A stretch of 19,447 nt of DNA from Methylobacter sp. (GTDB lineage Bacteria; Pseudomonadota; Gammaproteobacteria; Methylococcales; Methylomonadaceae), in contig JALNYY010000079.1 of NCBI GenBank assembly GCA_023229605.1, positions 1-19,447 on the forward strand. The letters run 5' to 3'. Made by a program: the position numbers and the translations under genes. Positions within the stretch are counted from its first letter, which is position 1. The number at the start of each line of letters is the position of its first letter. Positions 7,193-14,663 of this stretch are shown here, piece by piece. The notes beneath the pieces were generated by a model. It was not told the origin of the DNA and ran no database searches. It saw only the letters and a list, made by a program, of their open reading frames with translations.

Positions 7193-8329
7193 ATGTTTAG
7201 ACTAAGCCACTACATGCGGGAACTGATAGACCCGACACCTTTAAAACCGGCGCGCAAACCGGCGGCCCCGGTGGTTATCTGGAACCTGATCCGCCGCTGC
7301 AACCTGACTTGCAAGCACTGCTACACGACCTCCACCGACATCAATTTCCCCAACGAATTGAGCACGCCGGAAATCTATACGGTCATGGACGACCTGAAAG
7401 CCTTCAAAGTGCCGGTGCTGATCTTGTCCGGCGGCGAACCGTTGCTGCATCCCGACATCTTCGACATTTCCCGCCGCGCCAAGGACATGGGCTTTTATGT
7501 CGCGCTGTCCACCAACGGCACCAAAATTTCCGCGGCTAATATCGATGAAATCGCGGCCATTAATTATCAATATATCGGCGTCAGCCTGGACGGCATCAAA
7601 GACACCCACGACCGGTTCCGGCGGGTTAAAGGCTCATTCGAGCTAGCCCTGCACGGCATCCGCCTGTGCCTGGAAAAAGGCATCAAAGTCGGACTGCGTT
7701 TTACGTTGACGCAGGATAACGCCCAGGATTTCCCGGCCTTGTTGCAGTTAATGGATGACCGCAACATCGACAAGTTCTATTTATCGCATTTGAATTACGG
7801 CGGCCGCGGCAATAAAAACCGCAAGGACGACGCCCATTTTGCGATGACCAGAACCGCGATGGATTTGTTGTTTGAGACCAGCTACGACTGGCTTAAGGCG
7901 GGCAAAGACCGTGAGTTTGTGACCGGCAATAACGATGCCGACGCGGTTTATTTCCTGCAATGGGTGGCCCGGCATTTCCCCGATAAAGTCGAACATATCA
8001 ACGCAAAGCTGGAACAATGGGGCGGCAATGCCTCCGGCGTCAATGTCGCCAATATCGACAACCTGGGCAATGTCCATCCCGACACGTTCTGGTGGCATTA
8101 TGAACTGGGCAATGTAAAAGAGCGGCCTTTTTCGGAAATATGGCTGGATACCGGCGACCCGCTGATGGCAGGTCTTAAGCAACACCCAAGACCGCTCGAA
8201 GGGCGCTGTGCAAGGTGCCGTTATCAGGAAATCTGCAATGGCAATACCCGCGTCAGGGCCGCGCAAACCACCGGGAATTTCTGGGCTGAAGATCCGGGCT
8301 GCTATCTGTCGGACAGTGAAATAGCCTAA
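7193..8329 (+). CDS. nirJ: Radical SAM heme d1 biosynthesis enzyme NirJ
   Basis: NirJ is the cytoplasmic radical SAM enzyme that removes the two propionate side chains of didecarboxysiroheme on the way to heme d1. This copy has 378 aa, a normal length. The core cluster motif is C36-x3-C40-x2-C43 (RRCNLTCKHC), followed by the SAM-binding LSGGEPLL (79-85) and STNGT. A SPASM-like C-terminal cluster region has Cys339, Cys342, Cys348 and Cys370 (RCARCRYQEICNG and DPGCYL). The opening MFRLSHYMRELIDPTP and PVVIWNLIRRCNLTC are typical of NirJ. GAGG lies 12 bases before the ATG. nirE and nirN do not follow, so the uroporphyrinogen methyltransferase must come from another locus. Confidence 0.93.
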   Translation: MFRLSHYMRELIDPTPLKPARKPAAPVVIWNLIRRCNLTCKHCYTTSTDINFPNELSTPEIYTVMDDLKAFKVPVLILSGGEPLLHPDIFDISRRAKDMGFYVALSTNGTKISAANIDEIAAINYQYIGVSLDGIKDTHDRFRRVKGSFELALHGIRLCLEKGIKVGLRFTLTQDNAQDFPALLQLMDDRNIDKFYLSHLNYGGRGNKNRKDDAHFAMTRTAMDLLFETSYDWLKAGKDREFVTGNNDADAVYFLQWVARHFPDKVEHINAKLEQWGGNASGVNVANIDNLGNVHPDTFWWHYELGNVKERPFSEIWLDTGDPLMAGLKQHPRPLEGRCARCRYQEICNGNTRVRAAQTTGNFWAEDPGCYLSDSEIA

Positions 8330-8340
8330 GTTACGTCTGC

Positions 8341-8377
8341 TGTGCAAACCTTTCCGCCAAGAGCGGCCTGTCGCACA
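8341..8377 (+). terminator. Nested stem after nirJ (possible transcript end)
   Basis: TGTGC (8341-8345) pairs with GCACA (8373-8377), and inside it CCGC (8354-8357) pairs with GCGG (8363-8366). It lies 11 bp after the nirJ stop. No T-run follows, so it is at best a weak or Rho-assisted end. It abuts the structured repeat. Confidence 0.3.
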
Positions 8378-8510
8378 ATAAAAAGAAAACTGTATATCCG
8401 CTACGGGAAGATATACAGTCAGGATTCCGGGCAAACGCCGGAGTCTAGGTTTATTGCCTGGAATGTCGCAATCGGGGATGATTACAAAACTATATAATCA
8501 TTTGTTAGGC
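8368..8510. repeat. Structured dispersed repeat, copy A
   Basis: This 143-bp element is repeated in the same orientation at 16770-16909. The copies share an identical 25-bp block (8402-8426 here, 16805-16829 there) and the same end TTTGTTAGGC. Copy A has a stem with 9-bp arms (ACTGTATAT and ATATACAGT), a TCCGG/CCGGA stem, a TTGC/GCAA stem and an ATGATTA/TAATCAT stem. Several inverted repeats and no reading frame suggest a non-autonomous element or a structured RNA. Each copy lies just upstream of an accessory-looking + strand gene. Confidence 0.75.
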
Positions 8511-8545
8511 AGCATCACACTGGCACATTGAGAAAGGGGGGTACC

Positions 8546-9355
8546 ATGAAACAGAAAGCGATCACAGTCACCTTTAACATAATTGTTTCAACATTCTTAG
8601 CGATCCTGTTGCAATCGGCCGCGAGCGCACAGGAGACCGCTCCAACTGACAAAACAGCGGTAATATTGCGGGCCTACGGTCCAAGCGGCCCTGCTCCGGC
8701 TATGCGCGAAGCCGCGAAAGTATTCGGGGACAAGAAGGGGATTAGAGTAGAAATCAACGCCGGTCCAACGCCAACGTGGAAGGATCAAGCAGCGAAAGAC
8801 GCCGACCTGATCTTCAGCGGCTCCGAGTATATGATGGCCGACTTCGTTCAGAATGACCTGCCTGGGCTGGTCGACGCGGCAACGATCCGCACGCTTTACC
8901 TGCGTCCTTCGGCGATTCTCGTCCGTCCCGGTAATCCGAAAGGCATCAAAGGCATCAAGGATCTTGCAAAACCCGGCCTTCGGATTCTTGTGGTTCAAGG
9001 CGCAGGGCAGATTGGCATGTGGGAGGACGTGGTTGGCCGCACGGGAGATGTCAAACTCGTAGATGCCGTGCGCCGTAATATCGGCTACGCCGCGCCAAAC
9101 GGCGGCGAGGCCAAAAAACTCTGGAGCAGCGACCTTAGCTATGATGTTTGGCTCATTTGGACCATTTGGCAAAAAGAGAATCCCGCCTCTGCCGACCTAA
9201 TCGATACCGAACCGGAAAATACAATTTACCGCTCGTGCGGCATTGCGGCCACAAACCGTTCAGAGAGAAAAGCGTTAGCTAAGGAGTTTGCCGAGTTTCT
9301 TCAGTCTGCCGAGGGACGGGAGATCTTTGTGAAATGGGGCTGGATGTCGCCGTAG
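8546..9355 (+). CDS. acfC: AcfC-like periplasmic substrate-binding protein
   Basis: This extracytoplasmic binding protein (269 aa) belongs to the sulfate/molybdate-binding (type 2) superfamily and is closest to accessory colonization factor AcfC. The signal peptide ends LQSAASA (about residue 28). Typical stretches are AYGPSGPAPAMREAAKVF, INAGPTPTW, ADLIFSGSEYMM and GLRILVVQGAGQIGMWED, with the closing FAEFLQSAEGREIFVKWGW. The ATG is preceded by AAAGGGGGG, a strong binding site; an in-frame TTG at 8528 would add six residues and overlap that site. No ABC permease or ATPase gene is adjacent, so it is an orphan, and the ligand cannot be read from sequence. It follows repeat copy A by 35 bp, which suggests an acquired gene. 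Confidence 0.82.
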   Translation: MKQKAITVTFNIIVSTFLAILLQSAASAQETAPTDKTAVILRAYGPSGPAPAMREAAKVFGDKKGIRVEINAGPTPTWKDQAAKDADLIFSGSEYMMADFVQNDLPGLVDAATIRTLYLRPSAILVRPGNPKGIKGIKDLAKPGLRILVVQGAGQIGMWEDVVGRTGDVKLVDAVRRNIGYAAPNGGEAKKLWSSDLSYDVWLIWTIWQKENPASADLIDTEPENTIYRSCGIAATNRSERKALAKEFAEFLQSAEGREIFVKWGWMSP

Positions 9356-9461
9356 ACTGCACGGTCCCGGCCGCCCTCTTAGCCGATGCTCAATCAGTAA
9401 GCCGGCAGGTAAGGGTCGATTTGATACGGTTGCGACTGGCTTAAACCTAACAAAAATCAGT

Positions 9462-9484
9462 TGGAACGAGTGAAATCCGTTCCA
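9462..9484. repeat. Hairpin between acfC-like gene and first mini-protein
   Basis: TGGAACG (9462-9468) and CGTTCCA (9478-9484) are perfect 7-bp arms around a 9-base loop, about 105 bp after the acfC-like stop. No T-run follows. The function is unknown. Confidence 0.4.
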
Positions 9485-9649
9485 CCCATTTGGTGAGCAT
9501 TCCAGGTTAAACAGGCCAATTGCCGCCGGCGAAATTAGACGTTATATCGTTTCAAAATACGAATTTGGCTGACGGGTTTGGATCGAATTAAAGTTGGCCG
9601 ACAAGATGACGTTAGGGATCTAAAAAATCAGGCGAGTGGAATAATCACA

Positions 9650-9826
9650 ATGAATGCAGTTTCCAGCTGGGCCAGGATCAAATGTGCAATTGTCTTTATT
9701 GTCTTCATGATTTTTAGTATTGGGCCTATTCCAATTACCAGTACGATTGGATTGCTTGTTGTTATTTTTCGCCCAACCTGGTTTAAAAAACTCGTAGACA
9801 ATATTTATGAGGATAAGAACGACTGA
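9650..9826 (+). CDS. Membrane mini-protein, copy 1 (58 aa)
   Basis: This small protein is unrecognised. From the ATG at 9650 it has 58 aa: a short polar start (MNAVSSWARIK), a hydrophobic stretch of about 33 residues broken by GPIPITS (likely a two-helix hairpin), then FRPTWFKKLVDNIYEDKND. The frame extends upstream to a TTG at 9578, but those residues are polar and have no counterpart in the homologue. A weak GTGGA lies nine bases before the ATG. The 56-aa protein at 10021-10191 shares the layout PxPxxS, then P-x-WFK-x3-D-x2-Y. This conserved pattern in two adjacent genes is the main evidence that both are real. Function unknown. Confidence 0.65.
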   Translation: MNAVSSWARIKCAIVFIVFMIFSIGPIPITSTIGLLVVIFRPTWFKKLVDNIYEDKND

Positions 9827-9830
9827 TTAG

Positions 9831-9891
9831 TTTTACATTAATTGCCTAACTGCCCAAAGATTAAAGGGCGGCAGGTTTATTTTAATGTAAA
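9831..9891. repeat. Long imperfect hairpin between the two mini-proteins
   Basis: Outer arms TTTACATTAA (9832-9841) and TTAATGTAAA (9882-9891) are perfect 10-bp complements. Inside, CTGCCC and GGGCGGCAG also pair. It begins five bases after the copy 1 stop. It may end transcription or be a small mobile repeat. Only two or three T residues follow the stem. Confidence 0.5.
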
Positions 9892-10020
9892 GTCAAATTT
9901 GATCTGGCAATATTAGAATCCAAGGAGAACTAATCCCGCCAGCGAAGAACTTCAACCGGCTAACTTTAGACGGTCGATGTTGATTTTAATTTTCCCGTGA
10001 AAACGCATCAAGGAGACTAA

Positions 10021-10191
10021 ATGAGCCGACCATCATTTTTTTGGCAATTAAAATGGTTGATTTTAATTCTGGCAATGATGATCCTGGACTTTAGTCCATT
10101 CCCTGTTTCTTCCCTTGTTTTGCTGTATATTTTCCTGTTTAAGCCTGCCTGGTTCAAGATATTTATTGACCGGCTATATTCGTCCGAATAA
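10021..10191 (+). CDS. Membrane mini-protein, copy 2 (56 aa)
   Basis: This 56-aa protein begins at an ATG with an excellent AGGAG five bases upstream (10011-10015). It starts MSRPSFFWQLKW, continues with a hydrophobic stretch interrupted by SPFPVSS, and ends FKPAWFKIFIDRLYSSE. It aligns with the 58-aa protein at 9650-9826 across its length: PFPVSS with PIPITS, FKPAWFK with FRPTWFK, IDRLY with VDNIY. A charged C-terminus after two short helices suggests an inner-membrane hairpin protein. I recognise no named family. The two genes lie 194 bp apart in the same direction and probably arose by duplication. Confidence 0.7.
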   Translation: MSRPSFFWQLKWLILILAMMILDFSPFPVSSLVLLYIFLFKPAWFKIFIDRLYSSE

Positions 10192-10250
10192 CATTATTTC
10201 CACTGTTTGCTCAAGGTTCGCGGGATTGCAGCAAGATACTTTCATTTTCC

Positions 10251-10268
10251 GGCGTTGTTGAATAAATC
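10251..10268 (+). mobile_element. Solo inverted-repeat end of an IS903-type (IS5 family) element
   Basis: GGCGTTGTTGAATAAATC differs at one position from the 18-bp terminal repeat of IS903 as I remember it (GGCTTTGTTGAATAAATC). No transposase and no second end are visible nearby, so it is a remnant. It lies between the second mini-protein and the MgtE-like gene, marking the right side of the accessory block. Confidence 0.6.
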
Positions 10269-10368
10269 GGCAAACACTTGATTTATAGAGATGAAATTTC
10301 AACATAACGTTCAGTAAAATCCGTAAAAAGCTGATTCCTCTTATCCATATTAGAAAAAGGTGCATGAC

Positions 10369-11499
10369 ATGGCGGAGATTATGAAAGAAGTCGGCAAAGT
10401 CCTGCAGGAACAGGCAATACCCGTGGCGCATAGACTCCAGGCCATCGTCTCGAATGCGATGGTCATGTTGCGCGCAAAGGCCGAAAAAATGGCCTCGGAA
10501 ATCAGCACTGCCCAACAGCCCGCCGCGAGATTGAAAGATGCCGACGACCGAGCTGAATACCACATGTACAGCCCTGTACCGACCGCTCAAGGGGATGAAA
10601 CAGTCTCGGAAGTAAGCCGGCGGCTGGTTAGCTTACCCGGCGCTTTCGATTCCGTTGAATTGCTGTTTGTCACCGATGACCATCAAAGGCTGCAAGGCGT
10701 GGTGCCTTTATCCAAGTTCCTGGTGGCAATGCCCCGGATGACCTTAAATGAACTGCTAAACAGGGATATCACCAGCGTCACCCTTGCCGATCACCCCGAA
10801 CAAATCGCCAAGGTGGCGTTAACCCACAAAATACCCGCCGTGCCCGTAGTGGACGATCAGGGACGCCTACTCGGCGCAGTCCCCGCGTACACAGTATTCA
10901 AAATATTGCGGGAGGACCATATCCGGGATATGGATCGATTGGTCGGGATATGGCGGAACTCGGATCAAGCTTTGTCCGCCATTGAGGGCGACCCTCTGCG
11001 CCGGGTGATGGACCGGTTGCCCTGGTTGATCGTGGGAACCGCAGGTAGCGTGTTGGCAACCGGGCTCATGGCGACATTTGAAAGCACGCTGAGGACTGAT
11101 TTGGCCGTCGTATTTTTCATCCCCGGTATAGTCTACCTGGCCGATGCCATTGGAACCCAATCCGAAGCGATCGCTGTGCGGGGACTCTCGTTCAGTGATA
11201 CGCCGATTCCGCAGTTGCTGAAGGGAGAGTTCAAAACCGGCTTGTACCTGGGCATCGCATTGGCGCTGATTGTTTTTCCGTTCATTTGGTTTGCGTTTAA
11301 TGCATCGCTTGCGTTTGCGGTGTCGGCGGCCCTGATTTGCGCCAGCTGCGTCGCCACCAGTATCGGCCTTTTGCTGCCATCGATTTTGTCCAGGCTGGGA
11401 AAAGATCCCGCCTACGGCAGCGGCCCGGTCGCCACGATTATTCAGGATTTGCTCAGCCTCTTGATTTATCTCAGCGTGGTAAGCATGCTGATTCTTTGA
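10369..11499 (+). CDS. MgtE-like divalent cation transporter with CBS pair
   Basis: This inner-membrane protein of the MgtE magnesium/cobalt channel family has 376 aa. Residues 1-60 form a short predicted helical region instead of the usual MgtE N-terminal superhelical domain. Two CBS repeats follow (about 65-125 and 130-190, with IPAVPVVDDQGRLLGAVP). The membrane domain (about 215-376) has five hydrophobic segments. It keeps IGTQSEAIAVRGL, related to the MgtE GGNAGTQ motif but reading ADAIGTQ. It also keeps KDPAYGSGP, whose Asp346 matches the pore aspartate of MgtE. AAGG eight bases before the ATG supports this start over an upstream GTG. It converges with the AI-2E gene. The ion specificity is uncertain. 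Confidence 0.8.
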   Translation: MAEIMKEVGKVLQEQAIPVAHRLQAIVSNAMVMLRAKAEKMASEISTAQQPAARLKDADDRAEYHMYSPVPTAQGDETVSEVSRRLVSLPGAFDSVELLFVTDDHQRLQGVVPLSKFLVAMPRMTLNELLNRDITSVTLADHPEQIAKVALTHKIPAVPVVDDQGRLLGAVPAYTVFKILREDHIRDMDRLVGIWRNSDQALSAIEGDPLRRVMDRLPWLIVGTAGSVLATGLMATFESTLRTDLAVVFFIPGIVYLADAIGTQSEAIAVRGLSFSDTPIPQLLKGEFKTGLYLGIALALIVFPFIWFAFNASLAFAVSAALICASCVATSIGLLLPSILSRLGKDPAYGSGPVATIIQDLLSLLIYLSVVSMLIL

Positions 11500-11550
11500 T
11501 AACGGCCGACAGCTGCCGCTAATGGGAACATGCATTTTAAGCAAAGCTTT

Positions 11551-12627
11551 TTAGTCATGATCAGCGCCGCCGGCATCGACGGCCCGGACCGGTTGCTCCA
11601 GATCCAGCCAGCTTTTCAGCAGCGTAAAACAAACGACCAAAAGGGTAGCGCCTACAAAGATGCCGACAAACCCCCATGCCAGCAAGCCGCCCAGTACGCC
11701 AAGAAAGATCAGGGGAATAGGCAGTCCGCTACCTTGGCTGATCAGGTAGGGCTTCACAAAATTGTCCGCTATATTAATAAAGAGACTCCAACCTACGGTA
11801 AAAGCCGCCCACCCCGTATCGCCATGATAGAACAGCCAGACGGCTGCCGGAATCCAGACCAGGGACGTGCCGACCTGCAGCATAGCCAGGATAAAACAGA
11901 ACAACCCCAATAACCCGGCACCCGGTATGCCTGCTATGGCGAAGCCGAACACACTCAACAAAGCCTGCATCAATGCCGTGCCCACCACGCCTACGGAAAC
12001 GGCCCGAATGGTTTGGCCCGCGATAGCAATCAATTCAAGGCCCGGCTCCCCTGCGACCCGGCAAATCAAACGTTCCAGTAATTTATTTGCCCCGGCACCG
12101 TTAGCGCACAGGAAACCCGCCAGCACGATCGCCAGAAGAAATTCAAAAAGCGATAGCGTCAAACTTCCGCTTTGTTTGAGCAGCCAGGTCGTACCGTCTT
12201 TGATGGCGGGCCTAGAAGACTCCAGAAGCGTCGGCATATCCGTGCTTGCATGCTGCCAGAATGCATCGATTCTCGGGCCGATCAGCGGCGCATTAACCAG
12301 CCAGGCCGGCGCCTGGGGCAATGTCATCGTTGTCAAATCCTTGATCAGTCCGCCCACGGAAGCGACATGCTCGGTCAAGGAATAAACCAGCAGGGAAATG
12401 GGCACGACAAAAACCAGGATCAGCCCTGTCGTCAGAATAAAGGCTGAAAACCCCTGCCGCCCCTTCAGTCGTCGTTGGAGCCGCTCAAACAGCGGCCAAG
12501 TCGATATTGCAATGATTGCCCCCCAAAGCATCGCGCCCAGAAAAGGAGATATGATCTTGAGGCAGGCAATGACAAGTACCGAGACAATGGCAAGGCCGCC
12601 TGCCCTTTCGAAAAATCTATCGTTCAT
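11551..12627 (-). CDS. AI-2E family transporter (PerM/YdiK-like)
   Basis: This integral membrane protein of the AI-2E transporter superfamily has 358 aa, a typical length, with about seven to eight hydrophobic segments. It has the usual pattern: an N-terminal pair of helices (ISPFLGAMLWGAIIAISTWPL), a periplasmic middle region (about 85-150), and a C-terminal bundle with FGFAIAGIPGAGLLG, LVWIPAAVWL and GLPIPLIFLGVLGGLLAWG. Members export autoinducer-2, ions or other small molecules, and the substrate cannot be assigned. GAGGAG lies eight bases before the ATG. It follows the DUF4105 gene by 45 bp on the same strand, so it is likely the last gene of that operon. Confidence 0.85.
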   Translation of the reverse strand: MNDRFFERAGGLAIVSVLVIACLKIISPFLGAMLWGAIIAISTWPLFERLQRRLKGRQGFSAFILTTGLILVFVVPISLLVYSLTEHVASVGGLIKDLTTMTLPQAPAWLVNAPLIGPRIDAFWQHASTDMPTLLESSRPAIKDGTTWLLKQSGSLTLSLFEFLLAIVLAGFLCANGAGANKLLERLICRVAGEPGLELIAIAGQTIRAVSVGVVGTALMQALLSVFGFAIAGIPGAGLLGLFCFILAMLQVGTSLVWIPAAVWLFYHGDTGWAAFTVGWSLFINIADNFVKPYLISQGSGLPIPLIFLGVLGGLLAWGFVGIFVGATLLVVCFTLLKSWLDLEQPVRAVDAGGADHD

Positions 12628-12672
12628 ATCTGTACTCCTCTCGTTGGGTCGGGATTGGAAGAAGGTAAAAAA

Positions 12673-14631
12673 TCAATCTTCCTGCAAATCCGCATCGGTC
12701 AATTGATTAAAGGATAAATACTTGTAACTACCCTTGCGCATATTGAAAAAAAACAATTCGGGCAGGCTCATTAAAATACCGGTTGCGCCCGACTTCAAAT
12801 TTTTTCCCGAATCCAGGGGCCAGCTGAACAAACCATAAACGCTCTGGCCGATCCCGGCGCCGGTGTTAACAAGGCCGAACACGGGTCTCATCGGCACATT
12901 GTCGTCGGTAAAAAACACAAATAACGCGTCGTCGGGATTGTACTCGTATAAACGGCTGCTGATAACATTCGATTCCGTCAATGCCGTTACCAGATGGTCT
13001 TGCCCTGCGGTGAGCTTTGCCAACTCAAGGCCCCGGTAAGAATCCAGGTCACGGCTCTGCGTCACATGGTAACGCTCCAGAACCGATTGGTAGGAGATAA
13101 AAGGGATGAAGTTATAAGGTATATCCACGTATCCCCCCAAACGTTGTTCGGATTCCTTTATCGTTAAAGCGTCCAGGTCCGCAAGTTTATCGGCGGAACG
13201 GTAAGGTTTTAACAAAGCCCGGTCGATGGATCTAAACAGTTCGGTGACGCAGTTTCGGCTAAACAGATCGTAGCGATAGCTTTGTTGCAATGTTTCAAAC
13301 AGGCTGTTTTCAATGTTATCCAATGCGGACAGCGCCGTGGTTAATTGCTCCCGTGTCAGATTCGGAACCGGACCCTCCGGAAAACCGATGCTTTTTGAAG
13401 GCAGGGCTTTTTCTCCGTTATAGCGGAAATCATGCTGTTGTTCGCTGTTGAGCAGTTCTATATAACGATTGGCCGACATTTCGATTTGGCTGTACTCGGC
13501 TTCGCCCAACCGTTGGCGGGACGCTGCCGACAGCCGGACTTGATTCAGCGCCGCCCTGGCGTCGCCAATCAGAGTCCGTATCCGGGCGCCATGTTCAAGG
13601 TACTGCTCCGGCCTGAGCCGTTCGCTGTTTTCGGCAAAATCGTCTATAAAAAACCAATAGCCGGACTGCAATGAGGCGTCGATCGCGATATACCGGGCCA
13701 TATCGACTAAAACGGCATAGCCCCAGTCCGGCCGGTTTGAATCGGCCGCTTTGACAAGGCGGGTTTCCAGGTCATTGCGCAATTCCCGTAATACCCGGCT
13801 TTCCGCTTCGGAAATTTTGAAGGCCGGCCGATTCGTCAGCAACAGCGCATCGGCTTGCAGCGGCGGCGCATCCATTAGCGCCTTGATCGCAAATAATGCG
13901 GTCAGATAATCCGAGTATCTTTCCGTGAACGAATAGATTGAGGCAGGAAATTTCCCGCCGGCCGGACCCGAATCGATGGCAGGCCAATGGCTGGGCGCCA
14001 AGGCCTTGATTTGCGCTTCGATCATTGCACGGCGGCGCAGCAAAAAGTCCGGGCCATAGCGCTGCTCCACTTTTTGGCGCAAGCTTTGAACGCTTAGCGA
14101 TTGTTGTTTCGCTAAGTTGCTGTCTGTCAGTTGAGGCCTATGGCCCGGTTCAGGATAAAAAAGCCCGACGCCTTTTAACCGCAAAACTGAAGCCGCGTCG
14201 GCGTCAATAATGGCCTGACCGGCTGTTGATTTCTGCAACAAGTGCCGGATAAAAATCCGCTCTTTGTGCAGATCGTCGAGCAGTTTGAACTGCCTTTCCT
14301 GCGTCAAAAACTGCCACTTGAATTGGTCTTTAAGCAGACCGAAGGTATCGTCGGTCACCTCGATACGGCTTACATGCATCGGACGATTCTGCAAATACCG
14401 GTAGATAAAATGAAATTCGTTTTTTTCCAGCCTGAACAGGCGAATCAGGCCGGAATCGACATGTTGATAATGATAAATTTCATCGCCGAATTGTATGGCG
14501 GTATGCCCCCCGCTCGAATTCCCTTCGCCGGCTTCTATATACAGGTAATTAAAAGAAGCGGCCGCAGCGGCAAACGGCAGTATAGCCAAAGCCGCCAGAA
14601 CTCCGGTCACATGTAATTTCGAGCGCATCAT
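12673..14631 (-). CDS. DUF4105 (Lnb N-terminal-like) periplasmic protein
   Basis: This large exported protein has 652 aa, with a signal peptide ending about FAAAAA (residues 20-25). The mature N-terminus has LYIEAGEGNSSGGHTAIQFG, then YHYQH and FHFIYRYL, the pattern of the DUF4105/Lnb N-terminal domain. His43 (GGHTAI) and Cys461 (SRNCVTELF) lie far apart in sequence. This is the arrangement expected for a permuted NlpC/P60-like cysteine hydrolase or acyltransferase, where His precedes Cys. That catalytic role is inference. The C-terminal 130 residues are rich in aromatic residues and could form a beta domain. Two adjacent ATGs start the frame with a weak binding site. It lies 32 bp after the lipoprotein gene and 45 bp before the AI-2E gene. 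Confidence 0.8.
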   Translation of the reverse strand: MMRSKLHVTGVLAALAILPFAAAAASFNYLYIEAGEGNSSGGHTAIQFGDEIYHYQHVDSGLIRLFRLEKNEFHFIYRYLQNRPMHVSRIEVTDDTFGLLKDQFKWQFLTQERQFKLLDDLHKERIFIRHLLQKSTAGQAIIDADAASVLRLKGVGLFYPEPGHRPQLTDSNLAKQQSLSVQSLRQKVEQRYGPDFLLRRRAMIEAQIKALAPSHWPAIDSGPAGGKFPASIYSFTERYSDYLTALFAIKALMDAPPLQADALLLTNRPAFKISEAESRVLRELRNDLETRLVKAADSNRPDWGYAVLVDMARYIAIDASLQSGYWFFIDDFAENSERLRPEQYLEHGARIRTLIGDARAALNQVRLSAASRQRLGEAEYSQIEMSANRYIELLNSEQQHDFRYNGEKALPSKSIGFPEGPVPNLTREQLTTALSALDNIENSLFETLQQSYRYDLFSRNCVTELFRSIDRALLKPYRSADKLADLDALTIKESEQRLGGYVDIPYNFIPFISYQSVLERYHVTQSRDLDSYRGLELAKLTAGQDHLVTALTESNVISSRLYEYNPDDALFVFFTDDNVPMRPVFGLVNTGAGIGQSVYGLFSWPLDSGKNLKSGATGILMSLPELFFFNMRKGSYKYLSFNQLTDADLQED

Positions 14632-14663
14632 GTCTCGAACTGCAGCCTTAAAAGACGAATAGC

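Noticed and set aside
7781..8434. Long minus-strand open frame opposite nirJ
   Set aside because: It lies antisense to a well-conserved radical SAM gene and shows no family features; it is a shadow caused by codon bias.
10867..11544. Long minus-strand open frame opposite the MgtE-like gene
   Set aside because: It is antisense to clear membrane segments, and its own translation is polar and without motifs.
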